Assembly (NCBI GenBank): GCA_034401795.1
Contig: CM067370.1
Span: 53,165,380-53,229,379 of the forward strand
DNA: 64,000 nucleotides
Origin: Chaetoderma sp. LZ-2023a
Lineage: Eukaryota; Mollusca; Caudofoveata; Chaetodermatida; Chaetodermatidae
Direction of reading: 5' to 3'
In this document: positions 55,421 through 64,000 of the stretch, one piece after another
How the letters are laid out: each line of letters starts with the position of its first letter
Numbering within the stretch: the first letter of the stretch is position 1
Position numbers and translations under genes: made by a program
Notes under the pieces: model-generated
What the model was told of the DNA's origin: nothing
Seen by the model: only the letters and a program-made list of their open reading frames with translations
Databases searched by the model: none

Positions 55421-55622
55421 GGCTCTGAGAAGGGCCGTTTTAGCTCTGAAAAGGGCTGGATGGCGTACAAAGTACTTGCATTGTTGTTGTTGTGACGCAC
55501 GTTGCTGTTGTTGACTCAACTGGCAACACCCTTGGTGGTGACTGATGGTGACATATGTTAATAGGTATCTCAATGGCTCTGAAAAGGGACGTTAATAGAA
55601 TACATAGCCCTGAGGAGGGCTA
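55421..55622 (-). other. four stem-loops resembling histone mRNA 3' ends
   Basis: On the minus strand, four short hairpins of the type GGCYCTTTTCAGAGCC lie at 55421-55436, 55442-55457, 55575-55590 and 55605-55622 (TAGCCCTCCTCAGGGCTA, perfect stem). The first three contain CTTYTCAGAGC, the core of histone 3' stem-loops, with a C-A mismatch in the stem. No histone-coding sequence is visible beside them. Confidence 0.45.
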
Positions 55623-55805
55623 TTGGTTTGAGTAACTGCTATGCGTGTTTTGGCCATTCTTAGCTGTTTGTTTTCTCGTCAATGGTGACACATGATGGTG
55701 ACAGATGGCAGGACACAGTCTTAGGTAACTGCCGCTTGTGGTGACGTCTGTCAATAGGCACAGAAAGCTTGGCGGGCAGTCTGGACCATCTCCACTGCTC
55801 ATAGC

Positions 55806-56335
55806 ATGACAGGCCGATTTGGTCTGGATAATCTGAGCGACCGTGGTCTGTGCGTCACGCTGTTAGCTCACTCCTGCTGCCAAGCCAGAGGTTATACACA
55901 CACTGGAAGCAGAAGATATACGGCCAAGCACCACATCCCAAGGACGACATACTTCAAAACACCACTCACAGTCAGCTGGCCAGACTGGGCAGCAGTTGTG
56001 TAGGGTAGAGCTGAAAAAAAACCTGGAATGCTCTCCTAAGAGACAACGAGGTAGCGCATTCGACTTCGCCTGGACTTCAGGTCACACTGTTAGCTCGCCA
56101 CTGAAATTGATCCAGGGGTTATTGACCACTTGTACAGTGGCTATACAACTGGGCACCACATGCCCAAGACAACAGACAGCTGCTGAACACCGCTCACCTT
56201 TCAGCACCCCAACTGGGCAGCAGCTGTGTCACTAGTAGAGCTGTAGACAGGACATGCTCTCCGAAGAGACGACGAGGTAGTGTGTTCGACTTTACCGAGA
56301 CTGTGCGCCAAGCTGTTAGCTCACCAGTAACGCCA
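55806..56335. repeat. 226-bp tandem repeat
   Basis: The word CTGTTAGCTC recurs at 55860, 56087 and 56313. Between copies GGGCAGCAG(T/C)TGTGT, ATGCTCTCC.AAGAGAC and CGAGGTAG...TTCGACTT line up in the same order. About 2.3 units, with a further partial match at 56415. Confidence 0.82.
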
Positions 56336-56870
56336 CGCTACTCCGGCGCCACGAAAACTGTACACGTGGTCTAAGGGATCTGCACGTAATCCTATGCAAC
56401 TCCCACCCGTGCAGCGCGACGAGGTAGCTTGCACGACTTTGCACGGTTTTCTCGACTGATTTTTATGTAGGCATTTTTATAGTTTTGTGGGACCAATGAG
56501 AATCCTCCGGCAGCACGCTACAACCAGGCAAAACTAGAAACCACGTGTCTATGACGGCATGAGTACTAGGGCGTTAGTCACAGTACGGGCAGTGGTACAT
56601 GCGCCTAGTATATTAAAGACCAAGCACAACGGTAGCAAAAGTGGCTTTAATATACAAGATTGTGCAATAAATAATATAATAAAATGTTTTATTTTAAAAT
56701 ATTACTCTGTTTTACGTTGTATTTTGCAATTCTGTGTTGTCCTCGAAAAAACCGAAATAGAAACGCTCTATATTGTATGACGTCATCGGAGGGACCTATC
56801 GCTATCGTGCGAGGCGCAGTGCGAATAAGTCATTGTGACCCTGTTGCGCGATCGCGGATTGTTGTCAAAT

Positions 56871-57075
56871 ATGCCTAACCGTTGTGTGGCTTAAAGCTGC
56901 GGTAATACTGCAAACCAAACAAATGGAATTTCGCTGCATATTTTTCCGAACAAATAAAATTTATAGGTGCAGTGGGTAAATTCCATACAAAGAGATCCGA
57001 TTTCCGCGAACCCAAAGATGGCTCAGTACAACAGCCGGCGTCTGCTCTCTGCATTTCGGCGCAGATTGTTTTCGA
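56871..57075 (+). pseudogene. THAP-domain relic
   Basis: It begins MPNRCVA, then a stop, then SCGNT...SLHIFPN, and later QWVNSIQRDP. One frame over it reads AGVCSLHFGADCF (57034-57072). C5-x4-C10, an invariant-type Trp, then C-x2-H followed by F is the C2CH zinc signature of THAP domains, with about 47 residues between the metal pairs as expected. Three in-frame stops and a frameshift mark it as dead. THAP domains occur in transcription regulators and in P-type and related transposases; which of these this was cannot be told. Confidence 0.72.
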
Positions 57076-57500
57076 GTAGAAGCACAGATGGCTATACTGA
57101 CTGGTTATTATATACATAATTTGGAATGCTTATATAGATTAATTATGAAAAATGCGCACCCCATTAGGCCTAAGAAAGGCACCCTCCCACTTTCTTGCCA
57201 ACAAAAACCGCAAGAATAAAAAAATACTACTTGGCCTACTACTACTACTTACGCCCTTTGTCTAAATATAAGGCCCACCCGTCAAATCACGACATCAAGA
57301 ATTATTAACAGCTGTCTAGCTAGTCTATCTAGTTCAAAACCAGTAATTTAGGTCAATCGTCTAGTCATTTGCAGCTGAGACATACATAGTACACCTATCT
57401 GTTTACAATGCACTGTGTGATGCAACGCGGGTGTGAGGGAAGGGGGAGGGGCATAATTATGCATTGTGATCTATTAGTTGGAGAACACCAGAATTTAAAC

Positions 57501-57580
57501 ATTGAATATTTTGAAAAATATTTGACTGGTAGCTGTTGCAGCAACAGGTTCCAGTAAAACTGTTTTCAAAATATTCAACA
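57501..57580 (+). repeat. hairpin element family A, copy 4
   Basis: An 80-bp near-perfect palindrome: TTGAATATTTTGAAAA, then TTTGACTGGTAGCTGTTG as the left arm, centre GCTGTTGCAGCAACAG, right arm closing TTTTCAAAATATTCAACA. It is followed by GATTTCCTGTGCAGT as in copy 1. Confidence 0.85.
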
Positions 57581-57826
57581 GATTTCCTGTGCAGTGGTCA
57601 TACTTCCGCTCTTTTTTTCCAGAGACCACTGACCTCTCTGTTAAGTAATACAATATTACACTGATCATCAGTTTGAGTATGTCTGATCCTAATGAAATTG
57701 GTTGCTGCCAGGAAAAGTAGGCTTAACAACCGACAAGTCAGAACCCCCACCCAACCTTCGACACACACATACACACACACACACCATGCTTCACCAACAG
57801 TCCACACCACATCCAGAATTAAAAAA

Positions 57827-58320
57827 ACAAGAGGCCCAAGGGGCTGTGGCGCTCACCTGGACCATTAGCATGTGAACCATTTGCATTTAAAGAGACATGA
57901 TGGATAATTTTTGGAAAATCTAAGACTTTCACCCATAAAATTGATCAATCAAAATTCAGAATAGAACTTCTGGATTCTACCATGATAGGGTCACTCTAGC
58001 CAAAGTTGGTTGAAATATGTCAAGCAGTTATATATTTTTCCATAAAATCTAAGATTGTATTTTCACAAAAGTATATGTTTTATCATTTTGACAATTTCTG
58101 GTACATTTTTCATAAAATCAAAGATTTTCACCCCAAAGATTGAGGAATACAAATTCTGAACTGTGGTTCTGGAGCCTACGACCATAGGGTCCTTCCAGCC
58201 AAATTTGGTTGAAATCGGCCAAGTGGTTAATGAGTAGTGTTTGAAAGCAAAAGTTGACAGACACACGGCGAATGGTCGCCACGGCATAAAGAGATTTGCA
58301 AGGTGGATGTGGCGCATCCT
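57827..58320. repeat. mollusc-type dispersed repeat
   Basis: It opens AACAAGAGGCCCAAGGGGCT followed by GTGGCGCTCACCTGG, a start I know from many bivalve sequences. It then has two internal blocks (GGGTCACTCTAGCCAAAGTT and GGGTCCTTCCAGCCAAATTT, about 214 bp apart), each running into GGTTGAAAT...AAG..GTT, and GTTGACAGACACACGGCGAA near the end. It is probably a non-autonomous element. It has no coding capacity. Confidence 0.72.
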
Positions 58321-58552
58321 TGGTCACAAAGTGAGAAAAGTGTTACCTACATGTGTCATTTACTGAAATTAACATTAGCCTGTTACCACTGTTAACCCAA
58401 GGCTAGTACAAATTGACAAGTGTGAAGTAGAATTTGTGACTGACCACAACTCGGTGGCCTAGTAATAATTTAATAGCTAAAGTAAACCCTATAATGGTCA
58501 AGGCAGTCAAAGACGTCATCTGAAGTGATCTTGAGGAATGTCTTTGTGCCGA

Positions 58553-59442
58553 CCAAGAGGACTATTTTTTTTAATTTACCACTGGAATGACTGGCTAGAT
58601 TACCGAACCAGTCAATACGGTGGTAAATTAAAAAAAATAGTCTTGGAATCTGGGTCCCCAAATTGTCAACCAATGTATTACGAACAATTAAAAAAACATA
58701 TAACTCATTTTACGCATCCCAATATATGTATTAATTAAGTGTATTGTGCTCATTGCCTCATGATGAATAAATATACTAGACGCTGGTCAACCTTTCCATC
58801 ATTAGCGCTTCCGCATTGGTCTTGATAAATGTCCATTTACAAATCAAGACTATTTTTGAAAATTTCCCACTGGAATGACTGGTTCGTTGGTTACAAAACC
58901 AGTCTCTCCGGTGGTAAATTTTCAGAAGTAATCTCTTGGAGTCTTGGTCAGCAAATGCCACACAATTACACTGTTTATAGCTCAGTTCTCTCACCCCAAT
59001 ATATATTGTTGTCAATAGTGTGAATAAATATATAAAAAGATGCTACTGTTGCATCATTCTGTCATGTCTGTAGTTGCCTCGATAATGTCCATTTGCAGAC
59101 CAACTAAAGGCTATTTTTGAAAGTCTACCACTGGAATGACAGGTTAGATTACCAGAACTTCAAAAGTAGTCTTCTTCTGGACTCTTGGTCAGCAAATGGA
59201 CATACACTGTATATGACCCAGTTCGCCCTGGCAACCCCAATATGTATTGCTCTCAATAGCCTATACTAAAAGATGTTGCAATATTTCCATTAGTGTTTGT
59301 GTACCAGTAGTCCTCTTCATAAATGCCCATTTGCAAACCAAGAAGACTATTTTTGAAAATTTACCGCTGAGATAACTGGTTAGTTTATGGAACCAGTGAT
59401 ATCATTGGTAAATTGTCAAAAATAGTCATCTTAGTTTGCAAA
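58553..59442. repeat. tandem array of hairpin element family B (four units)
   Basis: Four units starting at 58553, 58845, 59099 and 59330, spaced about 230-300 bp. Each has GACCAAG...ACTATTTTTGAAAATTTACC, then CACTGGAATGACTGG as the left arm, a 12-15-base loop, CCAGT...GGTGGTAAATT and AATAGTCTTGG as the right arm. Units 1, 2 and 4 fold over 90-110 bases; unit 3 has lost part of its right arm. Spacers also align (CCAATATATGTATT..., AGATGCT...TTCCATTAG). Confidence 0.85.
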
Positions 59443-60438
59443 TAAACATTAAATTTTTCATCTTTCGTTAAGCATTTGCTAATCTGTGCGAATCCATGCT
59501 ATCTAGACAAGTTTGTCTTTATTATCGGCCTAATATCACGGGCGTATATTTTGTCCTTGATTTCAAGTTGCATCTTGTCATTATTCACAACTTGTACAAT
59601 TTATCACTCTGAAATATGAAGAAACGTATGAAATGAATAAACATGAAAAATAATTACATGAATAAATACTGCTGCATATTTCATTGACATAAGCTTCCTG
59701 TGTCTTAAAACTCTTAATTCCTTTCAATTTGAAACTGATTATAATCCAGGAAATAGAAAGTAACAACTGCGTTCTATGCGCATACTCGACGCCAATTGTT
59801 ACATTGTTTCTTGATTCATCTTGTTTCCGACATCATCATTTCAATCACTAAATTTATAATGTTAATTTGTGATGAAGTTATCGAAATATACGGCATAAAC
59901 TTTTATTAGCCACCTATATTATTCAGAAAGTAGATCAGACTGACCTAGTAATTATATGGATGGTAACTTTTGCCCAGAGGTACTCACTCACCCAGTTTGA
60001 AGTCAATAGCTCTAAGTATGGCCAAACGTGCCACAATGGTAATATTGTTTCTCATTGAGCCCAATACTAGAGAAAATGAAAGAAGTCAGAGAGGTACAAT
60101 GAATCATTTTATTTAAATCAATGATTCTTTATAATAGGATAAAACATCTTGACAGGCACGCACACCCGAGTCATTGGCACCGACCTCATTTCTGATACTT
60201 GGTGGTCTCTGCAGAAAGTGAATCCAGGTGAAATTAAAGAGCGAACGAATGACTGACTGGTTTATGAGCAGCCAATCCGAACTCACTTTGTTATCCCCGA
60301 AGTCCAAAGCACCACCTAATCATCTACTGTGTCCACACACACAGTGACACGTGTTGCACACTCACACCAACGGCTTGAAATAAATATATCACAATTTTAT
60401 GAGCTAAATCACAATGCGTGTACAGCGTTAGTATTGAC
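59443..60438. other. intergenic, nothing recognised
   Basis: AT-rich. Short open frames on the minus strand have no family features. Confidence 0.5.

Positions 60439-60502
<64 letters not shown>
60439..60502. repeat. (AAT)n microsatellite followed by GAT-rich tract
   Basis: About 21 AAT units. Imperfect GAT/GTG triplets continue to about 60665. Confidence 0.95.
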
Positions 60503-60503
<1 letters not shown>

Positions 60504-60765
60504 TGGTGACAATGAAGGTGATGATAGTAAAGTTCTATCAATGGAGTGACAATGATAATGATAAGACCGATGGCAGTGACAATGATTGCGATGATGGTAA
60601 TGATTGCATCTTACTATGATGATGAGTGACAATGATGGTGATGACAACAGTGACATGATGAGAGTAACAATTATGGCGCTTACAGTCGATTGTGACCGAC
60701 ATGGCCGTATTTAGGGGGAGGGGGGGGGGGCAAGCGGAGCAAAAGCTCCGGGGCCCCACAAGCAA

Positions 60766-60901
60766 GGGGCCCCCACAATTTAAAAATGAAAAAAGAAATT
60801 ATGCACATTTTGGGAAGTTATAGGACATTTAAAGCAAACTTTATTAGTTTAGAACTCTTAATCATGCATTTTAATTCTATTCTAATATTTGTGGGGGCCC
60901 C
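60766..60901. repeat. 136-bp element with GGGGCCCCCACAA termini
   Basis: The left end GGGGCCCCCACAATT and right end AATATTTGTGGGGGCCCC are inverted copies flanking an AT-rich core. The size and terminal inverted repeats suggest a MITE. A second partial GGGGCCCCACAAG lies just to the left (60750). Confidence 0.55.
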
Positions 60902-61509
60902 AATTCTTGTTTGGTGTTCGGCAATTACGAAAATGTGCAAAATAAAATAGTTTTACAACGAAAGAAATCGCCATAATTCACCCTAAAAGTAGACTCTCTG
61001 GCCGTCTCAGAGCACCTAGATGTAAAAAAATGTATGGGGGAGGACCCCCAGACCCCCCCCCCCACTCGATATATATATCGATTCCAACACGCAAAAAACG
61101 GGTGGAGCTTAGCTAGAAATAGGAGTGGCATACCTAGAAATGGATCCCTCTATTGAAATTGGCATGAGCAAATTGAGCGCTACAAGGCTAATACCACTTG
61201 TTAATTCGTGGTCCACACAATATGGACCACTTGTATTAAGAGACCATCCGTATTTATAGGTCACATATTTTAACAAGACCAATCATAGATTGTAGACCTT
61301 TGCCACCCCGAACGCACGTAGACCCGAATACAATACACGCATCCTCTGACGGAGCGAGGGTAATTAATACCACTTGCTAATGGGCGTTTTCAGGTTGTCT
61401 ATCCACCATATTACGTCATATGACGTCGTAATTAATTAAGTGACGCGTAGGATAACGTCATAATAATGACGTCATGACTGACTCGATTTAGTCCATCTTA
61501 AATGCTTAA

Positions 61510-61760
61510 TAATCTGACACGTTGTACGAATTGTATGTTTTTGTTATTTAATAAAAATGCTGTTGAATATTTTGAGAATAATTTGACTGGGCGCTGTTGC
61601 TGCCATATGCAGCAACAGGACACAGTCAATTTACTGTCAAAATATTCCACGGCTTACCTGTATAGTTTTCTTGAAATTTTTCGTCTAGAAGTTCAGAAAT
61701 CCATCGATCCCAACTCGAGAGTGGTATAGGTGGAGTTTAGCTAGAGATGGGCGGGTTATA
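61510..61760 (+). repeat. hairpin element family A, composite copy 5 (best preserved)
   Basis: 5' flank GTTGTACGAATTGTATG (61521-61537). The palindrome at 61561-61651 has the arms TGTTGAATATTTTGA / TCAAAATATTCCACG and centre GCTGTTGCTGCCATATGCAG followed by CAACAG. The tail is GGCTTACCTGTATAGTTTTC, then GGTGGAGTTTAGCTAGAGAT. A 75-codon open frame spans it but also reads through the palindrome, so it is not convincing as a gene. Confidence 0.82.
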
Positions 61761-61794
61761 GCTAAACTGGAAAGGTTCATTGTGTTAATAAACC

Positions 61795-62827
61795 ACCACA
61801 GTTTTTGGTGCCCTATTGTCTGTAGTATGTTCAGCCCCATAATTCACCCCACATAGACTTGAGCTTTGATATGCTAGTTATATTCCGAATCTAACAAATT
61901 CTGGATGAAGTAATTTGAATACGCAAAATTTAGCTCAAATGATGGTGTATTCGTGGATTTAGGTGCCCTACTTTCTGTAATATGGTCGGTTCCAGACACT
62001 TCGCTCACAGAGACGTATAGGAGTTTGAATATGCTAGTTACATTGGGAATTTAAAAGAATTCGAACAGGACGTATTTTTGTAGTATGCGATTTCATCGCA
62101 TAAATTTGTTCCAATGTTGGCAGATCTGCGGTTTTCAATACCCTACCGACTGCAATATGTGTGGCTACATAATTTCACCCATATGGTTAGATAGGGATAT
62201 GCATACGCTAATGAATCTTGAGATTTCTACCACGTAGTAGCTTCGTGGGATATGAATACGCTAATGAATCTTGAGATTTCTACCACATAGTAATTTCGTA
62301 ATATTCAATTTAGTAGCCACGGACAGTTGTCAAATGCCAACACTTTACTATATTCAGTATTAGAATCTCAGTTCTCGGTTTGTAATCATTTTTTGTTTAC
62401 ATAAGGCTGTATATAACTGAATATGTACTACTGCTTTTGCACGATTCTACCATCAAGTAATTTGGTAATATGGCCCCATTGTAATATGGTTAGTTCACAT
62501 TCATTACATTCAGATAGGTGTCGATATGTCCTAACATATCGCTCATAATGGGTTCGGCCCAGAATATCACCCATATGTTTAGATAGGTATAGGCATAATC
62601 TTACGACGTAGTGAGATTTAAAAATTTCGTAACGTAAATAAGCTCAAACTTAGGCTAATATATGGTGTTCATTGCAATACGTTCACCCCCAGAATTTCAC
62701 CCACAAATACTTACAGGAAATATGCTAGTTGTATTCCGAATTTAAAAAAATTTGACAGGAATGTAATTTTATAGTACACAATTGCATACCGAAAATTGGC
62801 GCAAATTCTGTCAGATCAACGATTTTC
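61795..62827. repeat. diverged satellite, unit about 170-190 bp
   Basis: Loosely repeated words: TTCAGCCCCATAATTCACCC, ATATGCTAGTTATATTCCGA, CTAATGAATCTTGAGATTTC and variants near 61825, 61990, 62160, 62440, 62560 and 62685. An exact 55-base local duplication lies at about 62195-62300. Related sequence resumes at 63738 beyond the SINE copies. Confidence 0.6.
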
Positions 62828-63010
62828 TGTCTTGGCGCGGTGGTCCAGTGGAAAGATGTTCGGTTGCTGATGCCATGCGGAGTTGCAGTATGACGGTTCG
62901 ATCCTAGACCGAGGAGATGGTGATCAATAAATTAAACTAATAAGGGCATGACTGTCGGCTGGTTAGCATTTGGAAATTGAAGCTGTGCGTTGCCAGTGCG
63001 TCAATAAAAT
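62828..63010 (+). repeat. tRNA-derived SINE, copy 1
   Basis: A tRNA-like head: A-box-like TGGCGCGGTGG (62833) and B box GGTTCGATCCT (62895-62905), about 60 bases apart. It is followed by a non-tRNA tail ending in CAATAAAATAAATAC. The polymerase III promoter boxes mark it as a SINE and not a tRNA gene, as no cloverleaf with a proper acceptor stem is present. Confidence 0.82.
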
Positions 63011-63171
63011 AAATACATATACTGCCAGAGCCGTGATGGAGTCAGAGTACAATAGGCTTAAAAAGCCTAGGATTGAATCATGGCAGATGCATCCACAGAT
63101 AGTCCCATATGAATCGTGAGAGTGTCAGTATATCAGACATTTGAAAGCTGGTCGGCTAAATCTAGACTTTT

Positions 63172-63355
63172 TGTCTTGGCACAGTGGTCCAGTAGAATGA
63201 TCTCTGGCTGCTGATGCCATGCAGAGTTGCAGTATGATGGTTCACTCCTCGACCGGGGACATGGTGATCAACAAATTAAATTAATGGGTGCATGACTGTC
63301 GGCTGGTTAGCATGTGGAAATTGAAGCCACGCGTTGCCAGTGCGTCAATAAAATA
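63172..63355 (+). repeat. tRNA-derived SINE, copy 2
   Basis: Starts exactly 344 bases after copy 1. The A box is TTGGCACAGTGG; the B box is damaged (GGTTCACTCCT). The downstream 160 bases (ACTGCCAGAGCCGTGATGGA...CTAGACTTTT) repeat what follows copy 1, so SINE plus flank was duplicated as a unit. Confidence 0.82.
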
Positions 63356-63515
63356 AATACATATACTGCCAGAGCCGTGATGGAGTCAGAGTACAATAGG
63401 CGTAAAAAGCCTAGGATTGAATCGTGGCAGATGCATCCACAGATAGTCCCATATGAATCGACAGAGTGTCAGTATATCAGACATGTGAAAGCTGGTCGGC
63501 TAAACCTAGACTTTT

Positions 63516-63707
63516 TGTCTTGGCGCGGTGGTCCAATGGAAAGATGTCTGGTTGCTGATACCATGCGGAGTTGCAGTATGATGGTTCGATCCTCGACTGG
63601 GGAGATGGTGATCAACAAATTAAACTAATGGGTGCATGACTGACGGCTGGTTAGCATGTGGAAATTGAAGCTGCACGTTGCCAGTGCATCAATAAAATAA
63701 ATACTAA
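63516..63707 (+). repeat. tRNA-derived SINE, copy 3
   Basis: Starts 344 bases after copy 2. The A box TTGGCGCGGTGG and B box GGTTCGATCCT are both kept. It ends AATAAATACTAATAAAG and the unit stops there. A 104-codon open frame across copies 2-3 (63314-63628) is incidental. Confidence 0.82.
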
Positions 63708-63737
63708 TAAAGTATCAAAGGTTTAAAAAATGTTTAC

Positions 63738-64000
63738 TATACAGTAATTTCGTCATATGCAATTTAGTAGTGGCACACCATTGTCAAATTCCAATAATGC
63801 ACTATATTCGGTACCACAATATCTCTACATGCCTTGTAGCCTGTTTTCTAACATAAGGCCATGTAGAACTCACTATGTTCTCGTGCTGTGCGAAATATTG
63901 TAATAATTCTAACACCAAATATTTATTATATTAATGTGAAAATATTTCTATGTATCCCATATTATTAGCCGCGTGTACTGGTAGAACCTGACTTATCAGG
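63738..64000. repeat. satellite segment resuming after the SINE array
   Basis: CAGTAATTTCGTCATATGCA, then ATTTAGTAG...TTGTCAAATTCCAA matches 62285-62345 (TAGTAATTTCGTAATATTCA and on), as does ACATAAGGC.ATGTA further along. It continues to the window end. Confidence 0.6.

Noticed and set aside
55421..56400. Histone genes beside the stem-loops
   Set aside because: No H2A, H2B, H3 or H4 coding motif is readable in any frame nearby.
61502..61729. A 75-codon gene with Cys-rich start
   Set aside because: It runs through the palindrome of hairpin family A; the related copy at 45.8 kb has a stop, so the frame is incidental.
62828..62920. tRNA gene
   Set aside because: A and B boxes are present but there is no complete cloverleaf and the unit continues into a SINE tail with further copies.

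Overview
The window is eukaryotic genomic DNA, most likely from a mollusc. It has introns with GT/AG borders, dense microsatellites, LTR and non-LTR retroelement remains, a tRNA-derived SINE and a decayed THAP domain. The mollusc call is inference. It rests on a chitin-binding plus LamG-like secreted protein that resembles the Pif/BMSP shell-matrix family, and on a dispersed repeat (57.83-58.32 kb) whose starting motif I know from bivalve genomes. Nothing looks prokaryotic.

Layout. 1-9.84 kb is a mosaic of CAC-N tetranucleotide arrays (ACTC, ACCC, ACGC blocks) with recurring higher-order landmarks, bordered by a 33-bp minisatellite. At 11.42-11.59 kb a thrombospondin type-1 exon survives with a doubtful acceptor. 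From 15.57 to 42.85 kb seven + strand exons join in one open frame, with matching phases at every junction. They encode a peritrophin-type chitin-binding domain, a Cys-rich linker and a LamG-like domain that ends in a stop. The third intron (19.1 kb) is inflated by a 17.56-kb Ty3/gypsy LTR retroelement inserted antisense (19,945-37,504). Its LTRs are about 3.5-3.6 kb, and it has a PBS, a PPT, broken gag, protease, RT-RNase H and integrase, and one long intact 3' ORF coding for a Cys/His-rich basic protein.

42.9-46.1 kb is intergenic with TA arrays. 46.1-48.4 kb is a related LTR remnant with a tandemly duplicated promoter region. 48.8-51.1 kb is a second, deleted gypsy interior in the opposite orientation. 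52.85-54.89 kb is a large inverted repeat (arms about 0.8 kb). 55.4-56.3 kb has small stem-loops and a 226-bp tandem repeat. 56.87-57.08 kb is a dead THAP domain. 57.5-64 kb is repeats: hairpin elements, a tandem array of hairpin units, a diverged satellite and a SINE in tandem with a 344-bp period.

Most notable. (1) The large retroelement carries a second copy of its own LTR core promoter (CRE-like site plus TATA) about 0.2 kb upstream of the intact 3' ORF. This is an internal-promoter layout like that of foamy viruses. (2) Two unrelated families of roughly 90-bp near-palindromic hairpin elements recur through the window. Everything was read by eye; no search was run.
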